DNA of 64,000 nucleotides from Pomphorhynchus laevis (GCA_012934845.2 WNNJ02001952.1:176718-240717); one strand, 5' to 3'. Counted from the first letter of the stretch, positions 11,420 through 23,861 are shown. The notes: generated by a model not told the origin, from the sequence alone. Made by a program: numbers and translations.

Positions 11420-11622
11420 ATATTTATTTGATTAGAAAAATCCAATATTTCGACGGCACTACGGCACGTCATCTTCAGGGTTGTAATTTGCTTGAACACT
11501 TATAAATTTTCTAAGAAAATTTTTAAGAAAATTTATAAGTGTTCTAGCTTATTACAACCCTGAAGATGACGTGCCGTAGTGCCGTCGAAATATTGGATTT
11601 TTCTAATCAAATATTCCTGTTT
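11420..11622. repeat. Foldback element with about 95-bp arms
   Basis: A near-perfect palindrome: the left arm (about 11420-11520) contains TTTCGACGGCACTACGGCACG and the right arm (about 11524-11622) its reverse complement, with a loop of only a few bases. On each strand the arm reads CCTGAAGATGACG, a GC-rich stem, then GTCGAAATATTGG. A related motif occurs at 17376-17405. It resembles a hammerhead core (CUGANGA...GAAA) but has an extra U before stem II, so I do not call it a ribozyme. Confidence 0.85.
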
Positions 11623-11729
11623 CCTCGCCTTCTTGTAGTAAAGTTTAAATTATTTGGAAATTTATAAAAATGTATGGATAAGTCGAAGCAATTAGTGTTT
11701 TCAAAAGCAATAATCGTTTTGAAATCGTT

Positions 11730-12640
11730 TATTCAAATCAAGAAACCGTCTCTAAATCCTATGCTTCCATCTTCATACCGCACAATTTATCTTCTTCCGA
11801 CCTCATCTAAACTCCTTGAGCGTATTGTGTTATATCAAGTCAATCGATACCTTGTTTCCTCAAATTTGTACCCTCCTTTCCAATCTACCCTCCGTTCTAA
11901 TCTGAGCTGGTGTGTCAAAACGTTTTCAGCGATTTACTTCAAACCCGCAATATTAAACTATGTAATGTCGTAATTTCTCTTGATCTGTCTTCTGCGTTTG
12001 GCATATCCATCATTATATCCTACTCTCTCGGATTCGTCACGACTATTCGTCACGGTTTCTCAGTTCCTACTATGGCCTGGTTCACATATTATCTCTACTA
12101 ACTCTTTTCTGAGTTAACTCAAATTCCTATTTATCTATCTTCTTTCATCTCGCACGGTGTTCCACAAGGCTCCCTTTTAGGTTCTGAACTTTTTCTTTCT
12201 CAGAAACTTGTCTGTTATAACTCGTGACTAAAACGTTCATCTGATATAGTATGTCGATGATATCATCCCAATCGTTAACACTCGTTGACAATCTTATTTT
12301 ATTGGGTTTTCATTTCGACAATTCCCTTTCTCTCAAACTTTTAGTTTATGACAAAGCTCGCACCTTCTTATTATTTCTTCGTAAACTTCGTCACATTCGT
12401 AAGGTGATCGACTTCTGCTCTTGTCTCGTATTCCGTAATTGATTATTGCCTCAGCCTATTTGTCAACTCTTCAAATTCTGCGCATTTACCTTCGTGTTGA
12501 ATATCATTTGTGTCGTTACCTTTTCTCCCAACGTCTTGTAACATTCCGCTCGTATACTTCCTTCACAAAATTCATCTAATAAACAATAATTTTCAATATC
12601 ACATATCCAGGGCCTTCCTCGACACATCACATCGAGAGTT
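11730..12640 (+). pseudogene. Decayed CR1/L2-like LINE fragment (RT and C-terminal parts)
   Basis: Broken frames match the intact LINE ORF2 at 37282-40179. Examples are a segment with SSYRTIYLLPTSSKLLERIV (about 11770-11830), then NLYPPFQSTLRSN, then HGVPQGSLLGSE near 12153, then LGFHFDNSLSLKLLV near 12300. Multiple stops and shifts. An old copy, not capable of activity. Confidence 0.75.
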
Positions 12641-13062
12641 GCTACCGAATGAAGTGTACATTTTCGATAACGTTTCTTTCTCCACTCCAATCACTCAACA
12701 TAAAAGTCTTGCAAGGTGACCCACTAAGTCCGCTCATTTTCGCACTTTTTGTTGGAGATTTACCAGCTTACTTGCAAACGACACCACCACACACCAAAGT
12801 TATTATTTTCACCGAAGACCTGTCAATACCTTCTGATTTTATTCAAATCGCACAATTCATATTTGATCGACTCTACCTGTTCGATATCGACAACGGCCTT
12901 ACTGTCAACATTTTGAAGACCAAAGCAATTAATTTTCGTCGTGGAGGACGTCTTGCTAATTCCGATAAACTTTCACTAGACTGTCGACCCATTAAATATC
13001 TAGTTGTCCATATAACCTCCATATGGTTATTTCGTTTCTATTTTGAACAAAAGTCATGTTAA
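12640..13062 (+). pseudogene. Reverse transcriptase fragment of a second LINE lineage
   Basis: The 137-codon frame contains VLQGDPLSPLIFALFVGDLP followed about 25 residues later by IIFTEDL. This matches the RT pattern (hydrophobic)-QG-(D/S)-(P/V)-LSPLLF and the YADD box, here degraded to FTED. The second catalytic Asp pattern is lost, so it is inactive. The sequence differs from the CR1/L2-like element before it and probably represents a different LINE family inserted next to or into it. Confidence 0.6.
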
Positions 13063-13278
13063 GTATTATCGGCCACATCCGCATATCGAAAACTTTCAAG
13101 TTTATCCTTACACGGTGTCACAGGATAACTAATACAGAGTAATATAAACTAAATCTAAACAAACCTTTTGGTAATGAATAAATCAAACAAAACATTACTT
13201 ATAAAATTATAACATCTAATTATATTAAGTTAAAACGAAACTTATTAAAAAATGAAACATTGCGATTTTACAAAATTT

Positions 13279-14346
13279 AAACGGGTCATTTACAACAAAT
13301 TCTGAAAAATATTTTAATGTATCAAAACAATAAAATTACAATTTGGTTACAAGATACACAAAGGTAAACTAGAGAGGATATTTAACTTCCTTCTCGGATT
13401 TGTGATTAACGAGAGCTTCTGAAAACAAGGCAAAATATATGTGTTTTTTAGATTTTGTAAAAATGCAATAAATATTAAGATCTCATAAATATCAACGTTT
13501 TAAAATAAAATATTATAAGAAGTTCTAGCAAAGAAAACTCCGCCAAACTTCAAACGATTTGCAGCCACATTTCGATTCAAAACTGCCTAATCTCCATCTA
13601 CGGAAAAGTTGGGGGCCGAAACCTGATAGCATAGCAGTTCCTCTTGATGACCTCTAATCTTTATTCTGATACAACGTATGTTATTTATTATTCATAACAA
13701 TTGACTTTTTTAAATTTCAATTTTTTATTTTAACTTGATTTAAATTATAAAAAATCTTTTAACAATTATTTATTTTATTATTTAATTATTAAATTTTGAT
13801 TAAGCATTATTACATATATATTTTTTAATTTTATAATTATATTAAATACATGGACTCAGTTAGCTGATTTGATAATTATAAATTATGAATAATATGAGTA
13901 AAACACGTGCATAACAATATTAACAATATAAGTTATACAAAATCTTATAAATTATATTATATTAATTACTCTAAGTTGTTAACTATCTAACTATCAAGAT
14001 AACTTTTGGTAATAACTTTTTTCCTAACTATAAAGATAACTTTTGGTTAATCAAACAAAACGTTACTTATTAAAAAATAAAGCATTGCGATTTTACAAAA
14101 TTACTTTCAAACATTTTTGAATATTAAAATTTAATACAAATTCAGAGTTTATTTATAAATGGTCACTAAAGGGTTGCGTAGATAAGACAACGTAATTAGT
14201 GAAATTCAAAAATTAATATTTATTTCGATTACTATACAAAATAAAATTTATTATTTAAAAAAATACATAAATGGTATTATAACATTATATTATAACATTA
14301 TAATAACGTTTTTTAAATTTAAAACTTTTTACATTCTCTTAACATT
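13279..14346 (-). repeat. Right arm of the 1.1-kb inverted repeat
   Basis: Reverse complement of 6323-7400. A short duplicate of its inner part (AAGCATTGCGATTTTACAAAAT) also occurs just outside at about 13225-13278. The arm holds one member of the dispersed AT-rich family. Confidence 0.9.
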
Positions 14347-14960
14347 TTTATATTATTTTTTAATAAAAATATTATTTTATTATTTAATTTTTATTCAGTC
14401 TAAAATATTATAAAAATAATATATTATTATATTATTTTATTTAGCTTATTATTATCTTTTTTTATTATTTAATTTTTTATAAATTTTTATTTTATAAATC
14501 ATCTAAAATAAGTAGACTATGCTAGCTGATCTGATTAAGTTAGCTAATAAAGTGTATTATTGTTTGGTGTAGTAAGAAATAATTAATATTAATAACTAAT
14601 AGTATGGCTAATTGAAAAACTAATGACTAAGAACACGCTTGTATTTCCTCATTGAATTATCATTGATGCAATAGATTGAATTTCACTGAAACGAATTATA
14701 TGAACAAAGTAACAGATACAAGTAAGTTGTTGTTTTAATGCAAACACCACCTTTATACTAGAATATGGTAATATTGACCGTTACGAACAACAAAAAAACG
14801 ACCCGGGTTATATTCCCGTTATGGAAACAACTAAGAACGTTATATTTTAATCTCGAAACGTTAATAAATCAAAGGACTTTGCCTCATTATAATTTGATAA
14901 AAATATAATTCAAAAACGAATACAATTTTATTTTTAGCGGTAATACAACAATAGTTGAAA

Positions 14961-17900
14961 TTACTCTTCTTCGTCTTCTTCCTCCCCTTTGTTCTTCCTT
15001 TCCTGATTCTTGAGATTCTTGCGCTTTACGCGACCTTAACAGTGTGCAAACCTCAAGCATTAAACTTTTTAGAAAATTAAATATAAACCTGGCCTGCCGC
15101 TTAGATAAGGAGATCGTAGGGATAAGTCGATATGCTTTTCACTATCTATACGTACGATGAATGATGGTACGTTAACTACTTGCTTTCTTACACTAAAATA
15201 CAAATATAATTGAGAAATCAAAAATTCTTGCTATAAAAACGATTTAAGATGAAATTATTAAGGGTAATGATTATAAAGCATTTTTAATAATAAATAGTAA
15301 AATAATGTAAATAAAATATTAATTATAATATAATTATATTATATTAATATTACTGGAATATTATCATAATTATAAAAAAACAATATATCACAAGCATTTA
15401 AATAAACTTTTAAATTACAGATCTTGAAGATTTCACCATAGTCGATAAGATAGCAATAATCTAGACATTTCACTCTAAGATTTTATTTTAGTCAAATATA
15501 ATAATAACGGTATTTTAATACCTTAATCTTCGAGGCATTATTTGCAAATAATAACATACTATCATTTCGGACATAATACTAAATTAAGAACCATAAAAAT
15601 ACGTCTACAAACTTCTGTACTTTTTATTTCCGACCAGGATTACAAATGCTAACGGGTTTCTAAGCGTATGCCATCTGGTAAGGAATTATTCCGACCAAGT
15701 TCCTTCCCTAGTTATCTAACTGTTTAAGACATTATGAATAACCAGAAGATAACATCCTACAAATACCTGTCAAGTCAACATATTTCGCATATTATATTTC
15801 ACTTACTTAATTTTGTTTTATTTATTATTTAATCATTACAAAAAATTAACTATATTGTTTTTTTCAAATTTCCTTTACAAAGACTTTTTCAAATCGCATT
15901 CAAAAAATTTAATGGTGAATACCGCAATTTTAATATTAAATATAGAGTATTTATATCTGCATTTAGTTTGTCATTTTTATAGATAAATTCAGAAGCAATT
16001 AAGGCATTTTAAAATGCCCAGCATTTTAAAATATCGAAGTTAAATAGTAGGCAACCAGTCTCATCCGCAACTAAAACAATGTCTATTCTAATTCATCTTC
16101 CTCCCTTCCCATCCCTATTTTTTTGCGGGGCCCATCAAGGTAACGTCCTAGGTCCCCTGCTTTTCTCTCTTCTGCTTGGCGATATCTCTCCGTTTAGTAA
16201 ACCTTACTCCTTTAACGTCATGCAATACGCCGATGACATCATCTTCTGTGCTCATGCACACGCACATCGCATACACGATATTGGCATTTCTGCCTCCAAC
16301 TGTTCCTCAATCCTTTAACGAATTAGGTCATAAACCGGGCAAATATTCTCCCTCGAGCTGCAACGCCAAATAATTCCTCAGCTGATTATCGCGAAGTTCG
16401 CTCAAATATGGGCACAAACAGTGGTCGAGATCAAGCAGTTATTGTAGCGAATGTTGAGGAGTCATCATCTGTGAATTGTCAGCATCGCATGAATGACGAT
16501 CTCTAGCATACAATCTCACTTTCTTAGGCTTCCATTTCGATAATCATCTTTCCCTTAAACCCTTCGTCCGTGACAAGGTCCGCTCGTCTATCTTAATTAT
16601 CCGTGACATCCGCCGTATCCGCCCCCTTATCGACTTCCGTTCATATATGTCTCTTCTTTCATCGCTTCTTTTCCCTAAAATCGATTACTGCCTTAGCCTT
16701 TTCGCCAATTCTCCAAAATCTATAATCCTCCCCTACAACGAATAATCAACACCGTCGTTCGAGTGCACTTTCGTCTCCGTCGCTTCGACCACACATCCAC
16801 ATATTTTCCCCAACAATCCTGGCCCACTATCCACATCCGCATCTAACTCCGCCTTCTTCTCGTTACTTTTCGTCTCATCGCTGTTGACTCCCCATCGTTC
16901 ATAAACCTTCCTTTCTTAGACGACACTCGCCCCACCTCGCTATCGTTGCGTTCCCGTCATACCCTCTTACTCCACGTTCCCAATTACTCCAACAACTATG
17001 GTATCCGATCCTACCTCGTCGCCGCCGCCTCACTCGCCTGGAATCAACTCCCTCTCGACGTCCGCCGCGCCCTTTCCTTTATCACATTTAAACACCTCCT
17101 CTCACACCTTCTCGACACCTGATTTACAGTTTTGTTTTGTTGTGGTCATGTAAGCGTGCGTTGGCACGCATTTGCCACGTTAAAATAAATTCTTTTGTTT
17201 TAAGAATTTTTTATAACATACAAATTATAACACAAATTAGATATTTATTGAAACTGGTATAATTAAAATCATAATTATACTATAATTTAAATTTAGCTAT
17301 AATATAATATCAAAATAATCCAAAGTTTAATAATTATTGGAGCTGGATCAAAAAAAAAGAAGTATATTTTTGATATTTCGCTAACTTCTGCTAGCATCTT
17401 CAAAAAATAACTTTGATCCAATAATCCAATAATTATTTATCAAAATTGGATCATTATCAACTATTTAAAATCCAAAGTTTAGTAATCTTTTAACCAGAAG
17501 TGAACTCCGGTTAGAAGCCGATAAACTTTGAGTATGATCCAATTTATAAACCAATCGGGTTTTCATCATCTATAACCCGATTATATCAAAAAGTAAACTG
17601 CATTTAGTATTAAAGCGGCTTAAAATCACTTATGTTGGTTTTAATAAACTAACCGAATATGACGCTGTCGAATAAGCACACGGGCGTGATGAATGCTTTT
17701 AGCGAGACCACGTTGCAATACTAATGTTTGTAAGCGTCTGTTAAGAAAGTCTTGTGGCTTCAAACTCAACACGTAATCAAGTTTCATTCGATTTTCATCC
17801 AATATTCCCATTCGAACAAGTCGTCGTAGCAACGCATTACCTGAAAATAAAATTGAATTATGGCATTTATATTAGAATTTAATTATTCATCCATTTATAA

Positions 17901-18523
17901 AAAAATTTCAAAAATAAAAGACATCTCTCTGTTATATGTTTATAAAAATAAAAATGAACAGTTACTTCATCTTGACCGCTTCTCAAAATTGCCTTTATCA
18001 TATTCCCGCCATGTTTCGGTATTTTACCATGGACCTGGACAACGGTGAATCCTCGCACATTCATAAATACATTTTAACAAGCAAGCTTATATTTCAAGTT
18101 GTCTATTAAGTTGTAAGATATATGACATATCTTTTAGTTTTGTGTTATGTTGAATCTAAATTCAACTCTTTTTTTTACTCAAAGCATTGCAAAAAAGAGT
18201 AGAATATTTTACATAAATTTTGTTCTTAAGTGCATATTTAATTATTCGCTAGAACTTAAAAACGTAGCTAATCATCATTAACGATTGACAATTTCTAAAA
18301 ATAGTATACCTTGAAACAAACGACGTGGGTCCTTTTCTTCAAGTGTAAGTAAAATTCTTGCCGTTTTCCGGATGTGTGCCAGTGCAAATTTCACTCTCCA
18401 TAATTCTTTTTTGTTTCTTAGTCCATATTCGCCAACTAGACGAAGTTCTTGATCAAGACGTTCCTTCTCAAACGGTCGTCTTGGTGTGGTATATACCTTA
18501 CTGTAGACAGGAGGCAATCGCAT
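14961..18523 (-). CDS. RPS9: 40S ribosomal protein S9 (uS4), four exons
   Basis: Exons on the minus strand: 18310-18523, 17654-17840, 15089-15192 and 14961-15034, joined to 579 nt (192 residues), the usual RPS9 length. All introns are GT-AG and phases agree. Exon 1 encodes the [15 protein letters not shown] region, exon 2 the S4 RNA-binding domain with [19 protein letters not shown], exon 3 continues [20 protein letters not shown], and exon 4 the tail RVKRKN with an acidic end. The protein binds 18S rRNA in the small-subunit body near the mRNA entry and decoding region. The start at 18523 is preceded in frame by TAA, and the N-terminus resembles the RIPSVFSK form of insect RPS9. The third intron is 2,461 bp because it contains a LINE copy and a foldback; the others are 468 and 54 bp. 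CCT4 lies about 1 kb upstream on the same strand. The coding sequence is intact. Confidence 0.95.
16083..17200 (+). mobile_element. 5'-truncated CR1/L2-like LINE inside the RPS9 intron
   Basis: This matches the 3' part of the intact element at 39220-40245: [20 protein letters not shown] and QYADDI, then after a replaced block (about 16318-16505) the [18 protein letters not shown] segment through to the end, with the 3' hairpin GCGTGCGTTGGCACGC near 17155 and TTAAAATAAAT tail. 5' truncation is typical of LINE insertion. It is antisense to RPS9 and lies wholly within intron 3 (15193-17653). Stops and a frameshift make it a dead copy. Confidence 0.9.
17330..17450. repeat. Foldback with TGAAGATG-stem-GAAAT motif
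   Basis: ATAATTATTGGA occurs at both ends in inverted or direct form around a core which on the minus strand reads TTGAAGATGCTAGCAGAAG followed by TTAGCGAAATATC (17376-17405). The core has a 6-bp stem with an AGAA loop. It shares this design with 11420-11622 but not the flanking sequence. It lies in RPS9 intron 3. Confidence 0.5.
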
Positions 18524-18996
18524 TTAGCAAATTTAAATCTACACAATAGATGTTTGAAAGAAAATGTATCTTATTTTAAAAGAAAAAATCAATTGTAAAA
18601 CTTTTAAAAAACTATCATATGAATATTTAAATGCTTGAAATTTTTTGAATGCTATATATTAAAGTAAAATTAATAAATGATGTACTCCATCTAGAATTTA
18701 ATTCAGTATTTTGAGTATAACTTGAAATTCATCAGAACAAAGTAAAAAATATAGGGCAAAAGCAAAAATCATATCATCAATAAAGTTGTATAAATCTATG
18801 CGCCGTTTTCTTCATATTGAATTCTAAAACTTCAATGTTAATAAAAGTTATCAACGGTAAGTCAAAGCTAGACACGATGGCAGAGTATAAAATTTAACAA
18901 ATTTGCTCTTAAAAAGGGTGGATAAAATACGAAAAATTTTCAATTTTAAAATTTATATTATCTAAACAAATAAAAATTAAAACTTGGTTCAAAACA

Positions 18997-19094
18997 TTAT
19001 ATGGTTTCCTCAATGGCTTTTTCTAATGTGAAAGAGAAAATATAATCCACAATTATGGCAGATAGCCTAGCTGCTAATATCCGAGCAGAGCTTT
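18997..19094 (-). other. Possible terminal coding exon of an unidentified minus-strand gene
   Basis: After a good acceptor (TTCTTTTTCCAG) the minus strand stays open for about 32 codons (SARILAARLSAIIVDYIF, then an acidic amphipathic stretch ending EET-I-stop). The composition looks protein-coding. I could not find a matching upstream exon between it and CCT4; a short ATG-led piece near 19285-19320 is out of phase. It may be chance. Confidence 0.22.
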
Positions 19095-19483
19095 CTGGAA
19101 AAAGAATAAATAATTTAAGGATACAAACAAAAATTCAAAAATATAAATAAATTTAAGGTTATTGTCTCGTAATTATTAAGTCAAAAAATGTAATTATTAA
19201 ATTAATTCATTAAATAAAATCAGCTCTAAGAGTTCATTTAAAACATCTAATCTAACAGAATTTAATTAGTTTTTACTGACATTGTTGAGTCAATGATGAC
19301 GATGTGTAGCTTCATCTTAAACGCTAAAAGGCTAACCTTACTTTTCATCAAATGAGCAAGAAACAACACTTTATCGAAAATCTTTGAAACATTAAATCAC
19401 GTTCTAGAACTGCAATGTATTAATAATCAATTTGTTAAACAGGATTTTGTCATCCTCATTACGTCTCGGTATTATTACTGAAT

Positions 19484-21247
19484 TCACATGTGTGCGGCGA
19501 AAATAAAATCATCGATCTTTAGAATCTGCATGATAGTTTCCGTAGCAAGCAGAACAGCACTTGAGCTAACCAGTAAAGGTTGAACAACGTTTTCTTCCCA
19601 CATGTCAGCAACACCACCGCGACGGACACTAACACCGGCTGAACATTTGGAAGGATTTTCATTAGCATGACGCTGTCGTAGCTCAGTAATAATATCGATT
19701 GAATTAAGACCCGCATTCTCGGCTAATGTAAACGGTATAATTTCCATGCTTTCAGCATATGTCCTTACACAATACTGCTCGAGACCACTTAATTTTGATT
19801 CTGCGTATTGTGCTAAACGAACAGCCATTTGAATTTCAGGAGCACCACCTCCAGGTAGAAGAGCACCCTGTTTTACTAAGCACCGAATAGTGCATAATGC
19901 GTCATGAAGACTACGTTCGGCTTCGTCTAGTAATAATTGATTGCTCGCATGGAGAATCACAGTGACAGCCTTTTTACCGAGACCAACTCCCGTGAATCGA
20001 ACTAATCGACCAAGATCGGTAGATTCGCCTGAACGTTCAACGAGTTCGGCGTACCCAAAAGCATCCGGTTTAAAGTGGTCAAATGAAGCAATCGGACGAC
20101 AACCAAGACAACGACAAACACTTTCAACGTCATCTCGTTCAATGTCTCGAACGACCATAATCTTGGCCTTACCTAGCATGTGTAATGCGAGCTCACTAGC
20201 CGCATCACGTAAAATCGACTTTTGAATCAGCAGAACATTACATCCCGATTTCTTGATGCCTTTAATCATTTCTAGGATATAATCTCTTTCTTCACGTAAA
20301 GCACGATCGAGTTGTGTGTGATCACTTAGAATTACATTGTGCTCAATATCCGTCTTTGGAGCGCTGATACAAAACTGTATTAGGGCTACCTTCGCCTTTT
20401 CCATGCGTGTCGGACCACCATAACCAGCGCTGTCCTGGTCAAGGACTAAACCTTCTACGAGCTCCGTATCGTCGATTGTTCCAGATAATCTTTTTATTAT
20501 TCTAACTCTTTTAAGATTAACACTTGGACTTCCGACCAGTGTATCATCGTTTCCTCCAGGTAAAACCTTGAGCACCGCGTTGACAGCAATCTCTGCTAAT
20601 AAAGAGCTACACTGACTGACGACCTTGCTGCTTAGCGAAGTTACCGCACTCTGCAAAAGAGCGGATTTATCACTTAAGTCTACAGGTTTGCTCATCGCCT
20701 GTAAGATATTATTCGCCTCCTTCCCAGCCTTTTGGAACGATTGACTAATTATACTTGGATGGATTCCTTTTCTCAACAGCTTCGATGCGGCGTCTAGCAT
20801 TCCTCCGGCTAAAATCACAACTGTGGTCGTACCATCGCCAGCTTCAACATCCTGGCTACTGGAAAGTGACGCTAGTAACTTTGCAACTGGATGGAGTAGC
20901 TGAAATACATATAAAGAGAAATGATGTAAAAAGCTAAATCGATATTTTGATGAATAAAGATTTTTTCATATGAATATAGCTATTAGTACCTGCATCTGTT
21001 TGAGGATAGTAGCACCATCGTTTGTGATCGTGACATCCTTATTAGACGCTACTATCATCTTGTCCATACCACGAGGACCAAGACTGGTACGAACAGCATC
21101 CGCAACAGCTTTGGCAGCAGTTATGTTAGAATCACGAACCGCACTGGGTTTTTTTCGATTTGTAAAACGGGCTTCGCTCGTTGTCGCGGAACTAACCGAC
21201 GCATATGACTTAGATGTGGGTGCTTGCAATAAAGTTGCAGTCGCCAT
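19484..21247 (-). CDS. CCT4: T-complex protein 1 subunit delta (CCT4 chaperonin), two exons
   Basis: Exon 1 is 20990-21247 and exon 2 19484-20899, separated by a 90-bp GT-AG phase-0 intron, giving 557 residues (family about 540). It is one of eight subunits of the cytosolic TRiC/CCT chaperonin that folds actin, tubulin and other proteins using ATP. Seen directly: [11 protein letters not shown] at 54-64, NDGAT at 76-80 and the ATPase motif GDGTT at 107-111. Further on are [25 protein letters not shown] and GGGAPE, followed by TLAENAG and VQPLLV near the C-terminus. CCT4 fits better than other subunits because of [10 protein letters not shown] and DNA-encoded spacing typical of delta. The middle and the C-terminal tail (FIFAAHM) are diverged, suggesting a fast-evolving lineage, but no key residue is missing. 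The ATG at 21247 is the only upstream in-frame start before stops. Confidence 0.96.
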
Positions 21248-21594
21248 CTACAAAAAGCAGTCAAAGTCCAAACTATGAAGCGAAAATTGAAAATAGTGAT
21301 GAACGAAATGTGACCAATTCGGACTTACAAACATCGTTCATACATTTTTTAAATTTTCTAAAGTTTTGTCTTTGCAACTAGCACAAGTATTATTTTGATA
21401 TTTAAAATCGAATATTTTAACATAATCGTTTTTCGAAATATGAAACTTGTACTCTAATATACATGGCTAGTAATCAAATTCATTAGCAGAGGAAAATCAA
21501 ACAAATAGATTTCAATAGTAGATATATAATAGTAATATTTGAATATTACAATTACCAAGTTGTAATACAATTAAATTTATTTTAGTAAACATAT

Positions 21595-21676
21595 ATATAC
21601 GTATATATACGTATATACAGTTATATATACGTATATATATACGTATATATACGTATATATACGTATATACAGTTAT
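21595..21676. repeat. (ATATACGT)n microsatellite
   Basis: About 80 bases of repeated ATATATACGT units with two CAGTTATA interruptions, upstream of CCT4. Confidence 0.9.
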
Positions 21677-21779
21677 AATTACAGCTATCTTTGAATTTTG
21701 ACGTCGTGAGTTAAAAAGGATATCGCCGCGTTATCCTTTGACAGAACGCTCAAATATTGAAAAACGATTCGTATTAGTC

Positions 21780-22160
21780 ATTATTAGTCAAATCATAAAA
21801 ATTGACTTTTGTATTAAATTTCAACTTTATTATTTTAACTTAAATTAATTATATAAGATTTTATATAATAATTATTTATTACAGTATTTATCAATTTATA
21901 AATATTTATTGATATTTTCAATTTATAAATTTATTAAATAATAAACAATAAATTATTATAAATATTAAATAATTGTAATATAAGATTTTATATAATTTAT
22001 TTCAAATTAAAATAAAAAATTGAAATTTAAAATAAACGTCATTTTTATGAATTAACTAATAAATAACATACGATGTATCAGAATAAGAATTACATTAAAC
22101 CAGGAGGTCATACCAGCAGGGCCAAATAACGTAGACTTAGCTGATCTGATTTATACCAGT
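21780..22160 (+). repeat. Member of the dispersed AT-rich repeat family
   Basis: It contains the family's ordered words: TCATTTTTATGAATT, CTAATAAATAACATACG, TGTATCAGAATAAGAATTA, then GGAGGTCAT, here with the end diverged. The same series occurs in both arms of the large inverted repeat and at 33250-33480, 55900-56540, 61400-61715 and 63480-64000. Non-coding; class unknown (SINE- or MITE-like). Confidence 0.7.
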
Positions 22161-22374
22161 ATAAATTTTGATTACCCTTCAATATTTTCTAAAATGTTTC
22201 AATTTACTCAGTTAGGTGATCTGATTTATTAGAATTATGGTATCATGTATCCCACAATGCGTTATCTAAGACTCGCATTGTAAAATTCTAGCAATAATTA
22301 TAACATTATTGAATAATGACAATAACATTCTAGCAATAATGTTACAATTCTGTAACATTAACTCGCGGTGTAAT

Positions 22375-23230
22375 ATTCTAGCCAGGACCTTGAGTTTTGT
22401 TGGAGTCACCTGAAAATGCGACTTTTAATAGTTGAAAGAATCACGGTAGCTTGCTGAAAAATAGGAATAAAATCAGGTCAAACTCGTATTGCCAACAATG
22501 GAAAATAGTCCAATAGCCGCCTAAAACAAGGTCTCTCAGATTAAATAAAAGTGGAATCTCCTTTGTAGTAGGGTATATCCCTCTAACCGCAACCAAAGTA
22601 GATCATGTGAGGTGAACAGTTGTTGGCGCGACTGATCAATACATAACAGTTAAAGTAATCACTTTTGATGAATCAGTAAAATGCCAAGAAAATAGTTTGT
22701 TGTTGTGCAATGTAGAGTGGGGCTACTGATATAAAAATAAAGTAATCGTTTTCTTAATCTGTGAACTGCAGCTTATATCCAACTACCAATTATATCGTTG
22801 GAGTTACCAAGTATTATATCATAACCACTCCCGACTCTTCTATCTAGAAGGCGAATTTTGTGTATATCCAATTGTCAAGTATGGATATTGGCTAGGCTAA
22901 TGCATTTACCGTCATTGCATTGTTATATCTAAACAACAAAGGGCTGACCAAGAATAATAAAATAGAAGGTATGAACTTAAGTAGCATTTATCTAGAGTGA
23001 AGGGACTTTATATAGAGAATTGTGAAGGCTTTATATACATGTTATAGAGGGTAGTTGTGTTGTGGTAAAAATCGAGTAATGCCCAAGGAAAACTGATCAA
23101 TTTAGACTTCTCAAGAACAACGTTTGCATACCGACCAGATAGAAGAAGAGCATAAGTACCTCCCATATTACGCTTAAGAATGTTTAATTAAAAATTGCCT
23201 TGATTACTTCCCACTGCAGTTTTCCTTTAT
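22375..23230 (-). pseudogene. Decayed jockey-group LINE, endonuclease part (copy D)
   Basis: It parallels 43880-44700 (minus strand) and 53050-53950 (plus strand) over most of its length, for example CTTGAGTTTTGTTGGAGT followed by the block with ACGGTAGCTTGC. These correspond to the 5' half of ORF2 in that family. All frames are broken. Confidence 0.65.
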
Positions 23231-23860
23231 GCAATGCATCAACGAAATGCCGAAACGCTAAACGCGTCCATTATGTAAAGCATCATTCCAGGATTCATAT
23301 TTCACTAAGATCTGTTGAAAGCTTATCGTGACGTGCAAATCTTGGAAGAAATTTGCTTTGAGCATAGAGCAGTCAATCAATATATCGAGTGGATCGATAT
23401 ATCGATCAAAGTTAAAATTCTTAACTAATAGTGGCAAATTGTAAATTTGCCAAATAAAAAATCGTTTTTCTTGGTAATTAACAATTACAATTGAGTGAAT
23501 TACAATTTTATAACGAGTTAATTGCAACTATCTCATGTGGGATAATTTCAACATATTGTGATTACAATGATTAGGTTAAAAACAAAATATTATAATTAAA
23601 TTATAATATAAAATAATAAATTAACACTAAAGTTACATATCATTCTTAATGAAATATAATTTTAATCAAATAATAAAAATTTTAAAATCCCTTCTGGACA
23701 CTGCGATGAAGTATATGTGAATCAGACAGAACAAGGCTTAGAAAAGAGCATTTAGCAACATAAATGCTTTGTTAGAAACATGTATCCAGTGAAATAGGAA
23801 GTTCCAAGCTAAAGTAATTAGGAAATTAGTACTTAATTAGAAAATTTCAGTTTATTTTTT
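23231..23860. other. No gene recognised
   Basis: An 89-codon ORF on the minus strand (23258-23527) shows no family feature. Otherwise AT-rich. Confidence 0.4.
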
Positions 23861-23861
23861 C

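Noticed and set aside
17641-17832. A truncated RPS9 pseudogene ending after RHIR
   Set aside because: The missing C-terminal part was found in two further exons (15089-15192 and 14961-15034) with matching splice phases, so the gene is complete.
20755-20937. Plus-strand ORFs over CCT4 and RPS9
   Set aside because: Antisense shadows of conserved exons.
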